Shown: one piece after another, positions 1-11,000 of the stretch
Layout: the number at the start of each line of letters is the position of its first letter
Position numbering within the stretch: position 1 is the first letter of the stretch
Assembly (NCBI GenBank): GCA_947475275.1
Contig: CANJNE010000010.1
Coordinates: 1 to 46,222 of the forward strand
Reading direction: 5' to 3'
DNA: 46,222 nucleotides
From: Flavobacteriales bacterium
Lineage (GTDB): Bacteria; Bacteroidota; Bacteroidia; Flavobacteriales_D; Crocinitomicaceae
Notes under the pieces: model-generated
Database searches by the model: none
Seen by the model: the letters and a program-made list of their open reading frames with translations, nothing else
Told to the model about the DNA's origin: nothing
Translations under genes and position numbers: made by a program

Positions 1-394
1 TTCAATTTTTAATAATTTTTGTTTCATTTGGTTGAGACAAAGTTGTAGGCATTTCAACCGAAAAAAAAGAAATCTGATGTTACAACATACCAATTTGGAA
101 GCTTTCACCTATGAAGCCTAAGTAGTTGTACTTATTTATGATGCGTTTTAATCTATTTAAATCAAAAACACACCAATAAATGATTTATAAAAACATATTG
201 GTCCTCGATACAACTATTAAAAAGCCTTTTGTTCTTTGTGCTTTTACAAGATTTTATCAAGTCAAAAAACTGGACTCAGTTAAGAAAAGTAATACCAATT
301 ATTTTACGCCAATTTTTAATGGTCTAGGGTCTTTGTTGTTCGAGGCAATATTTAAAGCTGGAAGAAAAATAATTAAACACAAATCAAAATTTAC

Positions 395-1042
395 CTATAA
401 AAGGTAGTGAATCACCTCCTCCTCATTTGAGTTTTCTAGTGTAATTGAAGGAATTATTCCTTTGTCCAACATGGCCTTTTTTGTTGTCGATCCCCAAGCA
501 ATTATTACACCTTCCGGTTTTGGATTGCATGATAAAAATGATTCCAAATTAGAAGGACTCGTAAAAACATAAAAATCGCAAACAGTTATCGATTTACAAT
601 CAGACAATGTTTGATAAACTGCTATTTCTTGTAATTGATTGCTTGGTATAACACTACCTATTGTTCTTTTGGATTGTTTCGAGCATGGGATCAATACCTT
701 TCTATCACCCAACCATTTTAAAAATTCGTGACCTACTTCATCAGGATTTCCACTTTTTTTACCTCTAAAACTGATATTAAAACCTTTTTTTACAAGTTTT
801 TTGGATGTTGTGTCGCCAATACACGCAATTTTTATCCCTGAGGGGATAGTAGCCTGTTCAAGAAAAAACGTTGCTGATCTTATACTACTAAAAAAAATTA
901 CGTCATAAACATACTCCGTTTTGAATAGGATTGGTTCAAAATGAATAAGCGATGAAGCTATCAATTCAATGTCGTTTCTTTGACAAAATGATGGTAATTG
1001 ACTTAATTCTTTTAGATCTTTAGAAATAAAGAGTTTTTTCAA
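395..1042 (-). CDS. hemD: uroporphyrinogen-III synthase
   Basis: 215 aa ORF overlapping hemC by 4 nt; HemD-like fold features (FFSSIRSATFFLEQ, CIGDTTSKKLVKKGF, IIAWGSTTKKAMLDKG) and hemA-hemC-hemD order. Confidence 0.85.
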   Translation of the reverse strand: MKKLFISKDLKELSQLPSFCQRNDIELIASSLIHFEPILFKTEYVYDVIFFSSIRSATFFLEQATIPSGIKIACIGDTTSKKLVKKGFNISFRGKKSGNPDEVGHEFLKWLGDRKVLIPCSKQSKRTIGSVIPSNQLQEIAVYQTLSDCKSITVCDFYVFTSPSNLESFLSCNPKPEGVIIAWGSTTKKAMLDKGIIPSITLENSNEEEVIHYLL

Positions 1043-1935
1043 AATTCATTGGAGTTTTCCGAAGTTAAATCATGAACGATGGTTTCTGCAATATGCTCCA
1101 AATCCTCACTTTCATAGGTGTTAAATATTGCACCTTCTTCCCAAGTTTTAGCAAAAGCAACGTGCACCTTAAAGTCATCATCACAATAAACACCCAATGG
1201 CAATTGACACCCTCCTTTCATCAATTCTAATACCTTGCGTTCAATTTCAATTTTTGATTGAACATCCCGATGGTTGATTTCTTGAAGAAAAGCGTGTAAT
1301 TCTCTGTCATTTTCACGTATTTGTAAGGCTAAAACCCCTTGAGCCGGCGCAGGAACGAATGAAGTAGGGTCGAAACGAATGGTTTTGAATTTATCTAGAT
1401 TAATTTGAAGTCTATCAACTCCAGCTTTGGCAAGCATTATGGCATCAAATTGACCATCTTCAAGTTTTTGAATACGTGTTGGTATATTGCCACGAATATC
1501 CTTGATTTCTATTTCATCGCACAAGGCAACCATTTGCGCCTTTCTCCTTGCTGATGAAGTTCCTACAATAGCACCTTTTTTTAAGTTAAAAACTTGATTG
1601 TTTTCTACTGCATCAGGCCTTATGAGCAACAAGTCAGCAGGGTCCTCACGTTCTGAAACACAAGCAATTTTTAATCCACTAGGCTGACTAGTTTCTAGAT
1701 CTTTATGGGAATGAACAGCTAAGTCTATTTCATTTTTCAACAACGCTTCTTCAATTTCCTTGGTGAAAAATCCCTTACCCTCTATTTTATCAAAGCTTAA
1801 ATTCTGAATAGCATCACCTCTAGTTTTAATAATTGTAATGGTAACAGCAGCACCTAAATTCTCAAGTTGATTTTTGATGTGATGTGCTTGCCATAATGCC
1901 AAATCGCTACCACGTGATCCGATTCGAATTTGCAT
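1039..1935 (-). CDS. hemC: hydroxymethylbilane synthase (porphobilinogen deaminase)
   Basis: RIGSRGSDLALWQA N-terminus, HSHKDLET, GTSSARRKAQ, RGNIPTRIQKL, cofactor Cys in GGCQLPLGVY. Confidence 0.97.
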   Translation of the reverse strand: MQIRIGSRGSDLALWQAHHIKNQLENLGAAVTITIIKTRGDAIQNLSFDKIEGKGFFTKEIEEALLKNEIDLAVHSHKDLETSQPSGLKIACVSEREDPADLLLIRPDAVENNQVFNLKKGAIVGTSSARRKAQMVALCDEIEIKDIRGNIPTRIQKLEDGQFDAIMLAKAGVDRLQINLDKFKTIRFDPTSFVPAPAQGVLALQIRENDRELHAFLQEINHRDVQSKIEIERKVLELMKGGCQLPLGVYCDDDFKVHVAFAKTWEEGAIFNTYESEDLEHIAETIVHDLTSENSNEF

Positions 1936-1938
1936 AAT

Positions 1939-3177
1939 TTACTGATTTTTTAGTAATATCTCTTTGGCCATCAACATTGGAACGCTCATGTACTTCTTTT
2001 CCATATAGCCGATAATTTTATCTAAAACTTCTTTAGATTCATCATCTAGTTTTTGAAGGTCATTTTTGAACACTACATTTAATGCTGTTGATTTGATTTC
2101 CTTCACTTTCTCTGGAACAGTCCTCATCACCAATTCTACAGCTCTAATTTTTTCAATTTGTTCAAAATCGTATAGCGCCTCTGATAAAATTTCTTCAACA
2201 TGCTGAATTTCTTGTGACCTGCTTTTAAGGTTTTCATTTGAAACTTTCTGCAGTAAGTCAACTGAAATATGAGTAACAGTGTGCTTATCAAGAATTTCCG
2301 GGTGTAAATCTTGAGGTATAGCAATATCAATTACTACTTTTCTTGAGGATTCTCCTAACAAAAGCTGCTCGTAAATCTCTGGTGTAATAATGTGCGTGTC
2401 TGCCCCTGTGCAAGCAATTATAATATCAAAGCCTTCGTTGAATTCCAAAATGGTATTTAGAGGAAATGCCCTTCCATTAAGGTCTGCCGCTAATTGTTCA
2501 GCTTTAGAAAGGGTTCTGTTGAAGACGGTGAAATTTTTAAAACCATGTTTCTTCAGAAAGCGACCCATATTTGTGTTGGTAACTCCAGCACCGATTATCA
2601 AAATCCTCGCGTCCAATGAAATATTCAGATCCCTTAATTTATGATATGCTAAAGCAACAACTGAGACTGGCTTGGTTGCAATACTGGTTTCAGTGTAAAC
2701 GCGTTTAGCCGTTTCAATGGTATGACGAACAACCAAGCGAATATAATCTCCAGTTAACCCATTTTTTTTAGAATTTTCATAGGCAGATCTTACTTGAGTA
2801 ATGATCTCTCGCTCTCCAACTACCATGGAATCAATTGAAGAAGCTACTGCAAGAATATGTGAAACAGCAATTTGGTCTTTATAAATCTCAGCTTGTCCTG
2901 CAAACATAGAAACTTGATCCTCATTCATATTTGGATAAAGTAATTTACAGAAATCTGCTAAGAAAGATGCGTTAACCTCATCGGAGCAAACCAATGAAAA
3001 TTCAACCCTATTGCAGGTTGATAAAAACATTAATTCATCGATTTCCAAATGATTTTTGACTTTTGACAGACGTTCTTTTTGATCAGCTACATTAATATGT
3101 AACATGCCAATGTCTGCAACAGACATGTTTCTGTGTGTAAATGCAACAATATAAAACGACCTATCCCTAATCATCAC
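1939..3177 (-). CDS. hemA: glutamyl-tRNA reductase
   Basis: FLSTCNRVEFS catalytic Cys motif, VVGEREIITQVRSAYE, NAD-binding IIGAGVTNTNMGRFL. Confidence 0.97.
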   Translation of the reverse strand: MMIRDRSFYIVAFTHRNMSVADIGMLHINVADQKERLSKVKNHLEIDELMFLSTCNRVEFSLVCSDEVNASFLADFCKLLYPNMNEDQVSMFAGQAEIYKDQIAVSHILAVASSIDSMVVGEREIITQVRSAYENSKKNGLTGDYIRLVVRHTIETAKRVYTETSIATKPVSVVALAYHKLRDLNISLDARILIIGAGVTNTNMGRFLKKHGFKNFTVFNRTLSKAEQLAADLNGRAFPLNTILEFNEGFDIIIACTGADTHIITPEIYEQLLLGESSRKVVIDIAIPQDLHPEILDKHTVTHISVDLLQKVSNENLKSRSQEIQHVEEILSEALYDFEQIEKIRAVELVMRTVPEKVKEIKSTALNVVFKNDLQKLDDESKEVLDKIIGYMEKKYMSVPMLMAKEILLKNQ

Positions 3178-3360
3178 TTATGCAAAATTGGGACTTAGAA
3201 CTTTGTGTTGTGTCATAGAAATGTCAAAAAACATTATTTAGACCCGATTTAAATTAAATAATTAGCAAAATGAGCACAATAAGTTTTGAAACCATCACTT
3301 TTGGTTATTTTAGTCATCGATTTTAGCTTTCAAACAAGTTTGTTATTCAATTGATAATTT

Positions 3361-4035
3361 ATGGGGAAACTTTGTTTTGTGCCAACACCTATTGGAAATT
3401 TGGAGGACATTACCATTAGGTCGCTCAACGTACTCAAAGCGTGTGATTTGATTTTAGCTGAGGATACACGAGTAACAAAGCGTTTATTAACCCATTTCGA
3501 AATTTCCAAACCTATTCTTGCTTTTCATGCGCACAACGAACACAAAAGTTTAGAAACCGCTATTCAAAAAATTCAAAACAACGCATTAACAGTTTTGGTT
3601 TCAGATGCAGGAACGCCTGGAATTTCAGATCCCGGTTTTCTGTTAGCAAGAGCATGTGTTGCTCAAGGAATTGATTTGGAATGTTTGCCGGGGCCAACAG
3701 CATTTGTTCCAGCTCTTGTTGTAAGTGGTTTTCCAATAGATAAATTTGTTTTTGAAGGCTTTTTACCACATAAAAAAGGTAGACAAACAAGACTAAAACT
3801 TTTGGCTCAAGAAGAAAGAACTATAATTCTTTACGAATCACCTCATCGTTTATTGAAATGTTTGGAACAGATTCAAGAATTTTTTGGTTCTGAACGAAAG
3901 GTCTGTGTTTCTCGAGAAATTAGTAAATTTTTTGAAGAGCATCAAAGAGGCACAGCAGCAACATTGCATGCGCATTTTACTCAAAAAGCTCCAAAAGGTG
4001 AAATCGTCATTATTATAGAAGGGTTAACACAATAA
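3361..4035 (+). CDS. rsmI: 16S rRNA (cytidine(1402)-2'-O)-methyltransferase
   Basis: FVPTPIGNLEDITIRSLNVLKACDLILAEDTRVTKRLL, SDAGTPGISDPGFLLARAC, LPGPTAFVPALVVSG, YESPHRL. Confidence 0.97.
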   Translation: MGKLCFVPTPIGNLEDITIRSLNVLKACDLILAEDTRVTKRLLTHFEISKPILAFHAHNEHKSLETAIQKIQNNALTVLVSDAGTPGISDPGFLLARACVAQGIDLECLPGPTAFVPALVVSGFPIDKFVFEGFLPHKKGRQTRLKLLAQEERTIILYESPHRLLKCLEQIQEFFGSERKVCVSREISKFFEEHQRGTAATLHAHFTQKAPKGEIVIIIEGLTQ

Positions 4036-4036
4036 A

Positions 4037-5065
4037 ATGAAATCACACGCTTTCTTCTTGACCAAATTTGGCAACCCTGAAGTTGCCTTTGAATTACGTG
4101 AGTTTGATTTACCAGCGCTTGGTAATTATCAAATTTTAATTGAGGTAGAGGCTTTCGGTCTAAATTTCGCAGACGTTATGGCCCGCAAAGGTTTATATCG
4201 TGAAGCACCACCACTACCCTGTGTTCTTGGTTATGAAGTAGTTGGGCGCGTTAAACAAATAGGTTCACAAGTAGATCAAGGTTTATTAAACAAACGTGTT
4301 CTCAGTTTTTGTCGATTTGGAGGTTATGCTAAACATGTTATCGTAGAAAATAATGCTTGTGTCGAAATAGGTGAAATTTCAGCCCATGATGCTCTTCCTT
4401 TAGGCACTCAAGGAAGCACTGCATATTACATGGTCGAATATTTATTCAAAATTAGAAAGGGTGAAAAAGCCCTCGTGCATGCAGCTGCTGGCGGCGTAGG
4501 AAACATAATTATTCAACTATTAAAACGCAAAGAAGTATATACTTTTGCGAAAATAGGTGATGATTCTAAGGAAAATGCGGTTTTAAATTTGGGAGCAAAT
4601 GAAGTTATAAATTACAATACAGAAGATTATGCTTCCGCAATCCAAAAGAAATTAAATGGCCTTAAATTGGACATGAGTTTTAACCCAGCTGCTGGTAGTA
4701 CTTATAAAAAAGATTTATCATTAATTGGTTCAGGCGGTAAATTGGTTTTATTTGGTGCTTCAGAATTGGCAAAAGGGAAGTGGGGATTTTTTTCAAAATT
4801 AAATTTTGTAAAGAAAATGGGATTTGCCCCACCGATTGCATTAATGATGCAATCCAAAGGAGTTTTTGGAGTAAACATGTTAAGAATTGCCGAATCCCAC
4901 CCAGAAATTTTTAAGGAAGCAATGACCGAACTCGTTAATTTATATAAAACCGGGGAGTTAAAAATTCTAGCGGGAAAGCAATTTCCACATACAGCCTTGA
5001 ATGAAGCACACAACTGTTTAGAATCGGGAAAATCAATAGGAAAAATCAGTGTTTTTTGGGATTGA
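4037..5065 (+). CDS. zinc-type/quinone oxidoreductase-like medium-chain dehydrogenase (VAT1-like)
   Basis: MDR-family N-terminal GroES-like domain and Rossmann AAAGGVGNIIIQLLK; starts 1 nt after the rsmI stop. Confidence 0.85.
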   Translation: MKSHAFFLTKFGNPEVAFELREFDLPALGNYQILIEVEAFGLNFADVMARKGLYREAPPLPCVLGYEVVGRVKQIGSQVDQGLLNKRVLSFCRFGGYAKHVIVENNACVEIGEISAHDALPLGTQGSTAYYMVEYLFKIRKGEKALVHAAAGGVGNIIIQLLKRKEVYTFAKIGDDSKENAVLNLGANEVINYNTEDYASAIQKKLNGLKLDMSFNPAAGSTYKKDLSLIGSGGKLVLFGASELAKGKWGFFSKLNFVKKMGFAPPIALMMQSKGVFGVNMLRIAESHPEIFKEAMTELVNLYKTGELKILAGKQFPHTALNEAHNCLESGKSIGKISVFWD

Positions 5066-5129
5066 ATAAATTGTTAAAAAACTTTCGCTGTCATTCAGCA
5101 ATTTCCTAAACCACTCGAATAATTTCAAT

Positions 5130-5137
5130 TAACTTTG
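5130..5137 (+). promoter_or_regulatory. -7 box TAACTTTG of the ALDH gene
   Basis: Matches TAnnTTTG, 22 nt upstream of ATG 5160; no clear TTG at the expected spacing. Confidence 0.45.
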
Positions 5138-5159
5138 TGTCAATTTAATACATAATAAT

Positions 5160-6707
5160 ATGTCAACAGATTTAGGAATACATTCTATATTAAAGCAATT
5201 GGGAATTGAGGAGGTGAATAATGGCGCTTCAACCGGAGGTAAATGGTTTAAAACCAGAGGATCAAAAATTGATTCTGTTTCTCCAGTTGATGGCAAAATA
5301 ATCGCTTCTGTTAACGCTGCCACAGAGGCTGATTATGAAGCTGTAATTCTTAAAGCTCAAGAAGCATTCAAGGAATGGCGTATGATTCCTGCTCCTAAGA
5401 GAGGTGAAGTAATTCGTCAGTTGGCAGAAAGAATAAGATATTATAAAGAGCCACTTGGAAGATTGGTTTCATACGAAATGGGGAAATCCTTACAGGAAGG
5501 ATTAGGCGAAGTACAAGAGATGATAGATATATGTGATTTTGCAGTTGGTCTTTCCAGACAATTATATGGACTGACTATGCATTCGGAACGCCCCGGACAT
5601 CGCATGTACGAGCAATACCACCCGCTTGGAATTGTAGGTATCATATCTGCTTTTAATTTCCCAGTGGCTGTTTGGAATTGGAACACAGCTTTGGCTTGGG
5701 TTTGCGGAGATGTTTGTGTTTGGAAACCTTCAGAAAAGACTCCAATTACAGCAATAGCGTGTCAGCAAATTACAAAAGAAGTATTTGATGCAAATGGTGT
5801 TCCTGAAGGTGTTTCGGGATTGGTAATAGGTGGGCCTGAAATTGGTAAATTAATGGCTGACGACACACGAGTTCCTCTAGTTTCTGCAACTGGTTCAACC
5901 CGAATGGGTAAATCAGTAGGCGCGGCAGTAGGTGCTCGATTAGGACGATCTCTTTTAGAGTTAGGGGGGAATAATGCTATTATTATTACTCCAAGCGCTG
6001 ATTTAAAAATGGTTGTACCGGGAGCTGTATTTGGTGCTGTTGGTACGGCTGGGCAGCGTTGCACCTCTACAAGAAGATTAATTATTCATGATTCGATTTA
6101 TGAAAAGGTGAAAGATGCTTTGGTAAAAGCATATGGCCAATTGAAAATTGGAAATCCTTTAGACCAAAATAATCACGTTGGACCACTGATTGATAAAGAT
6201 GCTGTTAACAATTACCTTAATGCTATTGAAAGTGCTCAAAAAGAAGGTGGAAAATGTCTTGTTGACGGTGGGGTTTTGAGCGGAGAAAGTTATGAATCAG
6301 GTTGTTATGTAAAGCCTTGTATCATTGAAGCTGAAAACCATTTCGCTATTGTACAACATGAAACATTTGCTCCTATTCTTTATCTTTTGAAATATTCAGG
6401 AGGAATTGAAGAAGCTATTAGCATTCAAAACAATGTTCCTCAAGGACTTTCATCTGCTGTAATGACGAATAATCTCAAAGAGGCAGAAGCTTTCTTATCA
6501 CAGGCAGGATCAGATTGCGGAATTGCAAATGTGAATATTGGAACATCTGGTGCTGAAATTGGTGGTGCTTTCGGTGGAGAAAAAGAAACAGGTGGCGGAA
6601 GAGAATCTGGCTCTGATTCTTGGAAAATCTACATGAGACGTCAAACCAACACTATTAATTATTCAGATAGTTTACCGTTAGCACAAGGCATTAAATTTGA
6701 ATTGTAA
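5160..6707 (+). CDS. aldehyde dehydrogenase, ALDH7 (alpha-aminoadipic semialdehyde dehydrogenase) type
   Basis: SAFNFPVAVWNWN, WKPSEKTPITA, LELGGNNAIII, GTAGQRCTSTRRL catalytic Cys; GGEKETGGGRESGSDSWK C-terminus typical of ALDH7. Confidence 0.9.
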   Translation: MSTDLGIHSILKQLGIEEVNNGASTGGKWFKTRGSKIDSVSPVDGKIIASVNAATEADYEAVILKAQEAFKEWRMIPAPKRGEVIRQLAERIRYYKEPLGRLVSYEMGKSLQEGLGEVQEMIDICDFAVGLSRQLYGLTMHSERPGHRMYEQYHPLGIVGIISAFNFPVAVWNWNTALAWVCGDVCVWKPSEKTPITAIACQQITKEVFDANGVPEGVSGLVIGGPEIGKLMADDTRVPLVSATGSTRMGKSVGAAVGARLGRSLLELGGNNAIIITPSADLKMVVPGAVFGAVGTAGQRCTSTRRLIIHDSIYEKVKDALVKAYGQLKIGNPLDQNNHVGPLIDKDAVNNYLNAIESAQKEGGKCLVDGGVLSGESYESGCYVKPCIIEAENHFAIVQHETFAPILYLLKYSGGIEEAISIQNNVPQGLSSAVMTNNLKEAEAFLSQAGSDCGIANVNIGTSGAEIGGAFGGEKETGGGRESGSDSWKIYMRRQTNTINYSDSLPLAQGIKFEL

Positions 6708-6714
6708 TACGCTA

Positions 6715-7599
6715 TTATTGAAGCGTTTCTTCTAATGCTTCATCAAGATTCGGGTGCTGAAAATGAAAGCCGGTTTTGATAATTTTTTCATTGCTGGCTT
6801 TTACACCATTCAACAGAATAATGGACATTTCTCCGTACATCATTCTCATCACAAATGCTGGAACTTTTGGAAACCAAAATGGCTTGTGCAACACCTTGGC
6901 AATGCTCTCCATAAATTCTTTATTTGAGGATGCAGCAGCCAAAGCATTATAAGGTCCTTCCAATTGATGCTCAATAATATGAAGGTAGATTTTTACCAAA
7001 TCTTCCGCATGAATCCAAGGCATCATTTGATCTCCTGAACCTAGAGCAGATCCAATGCCTTTCTTAACAATTGGAACCATTTTCTGCAATGCCCCACCAT
7101 TTCCATCTAATACCACAGCTGTTCTTACAGTTGCAACCTTTACGTCTGGCTGGAATTGTTCAGCACTCAATTCCCAACCCTTAACAAGTTGAGAAACGAA
7201 ATCTCCACCATAAGGATCATCCTCAATATATGTTTTGGAAGGGTCTTTAAAGCCATAAGCATTAATACCAGATGCACAAATAAATTGTTCAAGTTTTGGC
7301 ATTTTCTCGCGTATACTGTAAAGGAAAACATTAGTGCCAACTCGTGATTGCTGCAAGTAAAGTTTACGGTTGTGCGTCCATTTTTCATCTGCAATTCCTG
7401 CTCCGCTTAAATTTATAAAAACCGAAGCATCAGCTATTGCGCTTTCATCTATTACTCCTTCACGTGGATCCCAACGATATTCGCCCTGAAGTAGTGGCTT
7501 TCTTGATAAGACATTTACTTTGTATCCTGAGTTTCTAAGTAAATTGACCAATCGTTTACCTATTAAACCTGTTCCACCTGCAACTACTATAGTTTTCAT
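6715..7599 (-). CDS. TIGR01777-type NAD-dependent epimerase (SDR39U1-like)
   Basis: VAGGTGLIGKRLVNLL, NLSGAGIADEKWT..RK, SGINAYG, DQMMPWIHAEDLV, C-terminal DUF1731-like segment. Confidence 0.92.
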   Translation of the reverse strand: MKTIVVAGGTGLIGKRLVNLLRNSGYKVNVLSRKPLLQGEYRWDPREGVIDESAIADASVFINLSGAGIADEKWTHNRKLYLQQSRVGTNVFLYSIREKMPKLEQFICASGINAYGFKDPSKTYIEDDPYGGDFVSQLVKGWELSAEQFQPDVKVATVRTAVVLDGNGGALQKMVPIVKKGIGSALGSGDQMMPWIHAEDLVKIYLHIIEHQLEGPYNALAAASSNKEFMESIAKVLHKPFWFPKVPAFVMRMMYGEMSIILLNGVKASNEKIIKTGFHFQHPNLDEALEETLQ

Positions 7600-7637
7600 A
7601 AAGCTTTATTAATGCAACAAATAGATTTTGGGAAGGT

Positions 7638-8081
7638 TCAAAAAAACAAACGGCCATTGACCCATTCAGGATCTAGCGTTGCCATTTTCTTCTTGTAGAA
7701 TGAGATTGCGGGTTCATTCCATTCTAACACCTGCCAATCCATACGTTTAACCTTTCTATCCTTTGCTATTTCAACAACACAATCAAAAAGTTGAGAACCA
7801 ATACCCTTCATTCGATATTCTGGTTGAATGTAAAAATCCTCCAAATACAGACATTTCCCTTTCCATGTTGAATAGTTGGTAAAATACAGTGCAAAACCTA
7901 CTATGAGCTGATCTAAGGTTTCTACTACCAAAGCATCACAAATATTTTCTTCAAATAAATGTAAAGCCAAATCTTCTGAAGTGTTAACTACTTCAAGTGG
8001 AGCCTTTTCATATTCAGCGAGTTCGTGAATAAGAGACATAATAGCAAGCTCATCGCCTTTTATGGCTTCTCGTATAACCAT
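7638..8081 (-). CDS. GNAT N-acetyltransferase, SSAT/thialysine acetyltransferase-like
   Basis: LIHELAEYEKAP, NYSTWKGKCLYLEDFYIQPEYRMKGIGSQLF, WNEPAISFYKK; TAATG overlap with sprA stop. Confidence 0.85.
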   Translation of the reverse strand: MVIREAIKGDELAIMSLIHELAEYEKAPLEVVNTSEDLALHLFEENICDALVVETLDQLIVGFALYFTNYSTWKGKCLYLEDFYIQPEYRMKGIGSQLFDCVVEIAKDRKVKRMDWQVLEWNEPAISFYKKKMATLDPEWVNGRLFF

Positions 8082-11000
8082 TATTGAACGCCGGCTAAGT
8101 TAAACCTTAACCTTAATCCACAACTCATGTTTCCTGTAGGGAAAGCCGTTGCAATTTTTGGGGTATTGATTACTTGATCATAATAGAATTGTACAGTAAG
8201 ATTCTGCGACACATTATAATCAGCAGAAGTTTTAATAGAAACAACCCTTTGACCTGCTGTTGCTTGATTGGTGTTTTCTATAATTTTTCTTATTACAGTG
8301 ATGTTGTCCCTAAATGTTATATCTACTCTCAAATTGATATCACTAGCAGGGATTTTTTCTATCGGTAATTTCACTTTGGAGAATTTATATCCTGAACCAA
8401 TTACCCACTCTTTACCGTTTACCTCTGTAACCTGATTGTTATTCAATGAAAGCGTAGCGGAACGATCCTTTTTGAATTCAAATTTTGTAATCAACCCCTG
8501 ACCTTTAATATTCCACGTAGCATCAAAACCAAGTAAAGGACCAAATTTCTCCGTTATCGTGATGTTTTGCATTTGTCTATCAGCTATGAAATTATTGTTG
8601 ATATCAAATGCACTAGCATCACCATTACCGTCAAATACCGCATTGAGATTAGTCTGTAATCCTGTTACACTTATGGAGCTGCTATATGCATGTTTGATTA
8701 CGAAATTCTTAAAAAGTTTCTTAGCGAATTCAAACTTGGTTAAACCGTTATAGTTCACAGACCAATTCGGTAAAGGCAAGTTTTTGACAGGATTGATGTT
8801 CTTATCATTTATTCCTCTATTGGTATATGAAGTTAAAAATGCACCTGTAACAACCTCTTGTTGTGATCCGCTATATCCCGTATAATATCCTGAAGTAAGT
8901 GAATTAGAATTGTTATTGGCTTGTCCTAGCAATTGAGAAACGTCTCTTCTATTATCTAATAATTGATCAAATACCGTGGACTGGTATTCATTTCCTAATA
9001 ATGCAAATGCTGAACTCAATGACACATTAGAATATGTTAGAGTACCCGTTTGAACGCGACTTTGGCCTTCAAAGACCTGTGTTGAATCATTCCAACGGTA
9101 GAATTCACTCGAATTATTTCCAAAGGTTCTGTTCAATGTAAGTTCTATTGTAACATCTTTCAATGGTTCCAAGGATGCCCTTAGATTAAGGTTCTTAGAA
9201 TGTGTCATCGTGAACTGCTTGTTCAAATTCTCATTTTTCACCAACCAACCTTGACCAGCTGCCGTAGTTGCAATATTGTAATCTGTTTGGCGACCAAAAA
9301 TATCATATTGTTGCTGACCAAAGACAAATCCAGCTAAAGGCGCATCGAAAGCTCCATTAAACCCTAGAATTCGCGTTTCCTGATTGTATCCTGGTAACAT
9401 GGTTCCATCATTCAAAGCATATGTTCCAGAAACATTTCTTACAGTCATAATTGCTCTCGCAAAAAATCCAGCAACGGGGTGAACTTTACCACCTCTTTTC
9501 TCTTCAGCACGTTTTTCTCTTTCTTCTTTACGCTTTTTACGCTTGGCCTTTCTGCGCTCTTTATTCGTCATTTCAGAATCCGAAGTCTCAGCGTCCTCTT
9601 CAGTAGCAGTATCAGTATTGGTTTCATTCTTTTCACCTGTATTACGCACCCCTACTTCTTTTGCTGCAATAGCGCCGCGTCCACCTTTACCATCTCCTAA
9701 CACCTTCTTAAAATAAGGTAATTTATTATAGAGATTCGTAAAGTTTAATTGCGCAGTAACATTAACCGTTCTGTTATTTTGGATGATATTTCCAAATTCA
9801 GATTGATTAAGTGGCGCACGTTGCCAGTTGTATGTCCCACCGTACTTAAAATTGGCAGTCATCCAATCGGTTGCAGGAATCTTATCCAATGGCAACGTAT
9901 AATTAACCGCATAAGTATGCGAATAATCCGTTGTTGTTCCAAAGGTTGAAAGCTGGTCGACTATAGTATCTCTGAATTGTTGGAATCCTTCAGGATCTAA
10001 TTTACGATCTACACGTCCATCCCCTTCAGTGAATAAGGCTTGATTGGTAGCGTTGAAAGTTAGTTTCAAATTCTTGGTAAGATCATAACCCAAACTGTAG
10101 GTTCTATTCCATGTAAAACGTTTGACATAAACCGGCTGGAATTCATAATCAGGCACCATATTATTCCTTACCTGTCGCTCATTATAGGTTCTTAGAATAT
10201 CATTAGTAAATGAAATGTTTTTTGGCGTTAAGTATAAATTAAAGTCCTTAATTAGGGTAAACCATTTAGATTTTTTCAAAAATTCGTTGTTCTTGAATGG
10301 CTCAAATGCTTTAGCAGTAAATGAATAATTGTAATTCAAGCCGGCCGTCCACGTTTTCGTTAAATCAGATTTTGTATTGAAATCACGTCTCAAGTTTTCT
10401 GCATACGCGTAGTTTGCCGACCAGTTAGAAACCCTCCAGAAATGAGCAGTAGCTCCGGCTTTTAATTCCTTACGTACATTGGTAAAATTATATGATTTTC
10501 TTTCATTAAAATCTTGACCTAGTTTAGCTCTTTCCTTACGCGTTGCTAAATCATAGTCGCTCAATCTGACATCTGGATTGAAAGGATCATATTCAGGATT
10601 TATTAAGCCGAGAGAATATGCATAGAAGAATGGCAATGAAACCGATGCTCTTTTACCAAAGAATTGACCGAGTTGCACATTTGCATTCATATCAACCCCT
10701 ATCTTTTCATTTCGCTGTCTTTCCTGAACCCTACTTTCAACACTTCCCCAGTTGATGCCTGAATAGTTTCCTGATGCAGAAATGTTCGCAAAATCAGCAA
10801 GTTGTACCTGCATTTGTGCTATTGCCGCAGACCCACCTTCACTTACGAAATCTGTCAAACGCAACTCATTGATCCAAATAATTGCACATTCTGCGTCACC
10901 ATTATCCGGCCAAGGGTTGACTTGATTAACCCCTGGATTGCGCACACCAACCATTAGTGTTTTTATACCTTGAAGATTTGGACTACCCTTTACTTTGAGC

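Noticed and set aside
180-407. 75-aa plus-strand ORF upstream of hemD
   Set aside because: No recognisable domain, AT-rich composition, overlaps the hemD 3' end antisense; no promoter or RBS support.
1911-1916. CACGTG cores at 1911, 7461, 27659 and 42957 considered as additional parS sites
   Set aside because: Only about 9-11 of 16 positions match TGTTTCACGTGAAACA; all lie in ordinary coding sequence.
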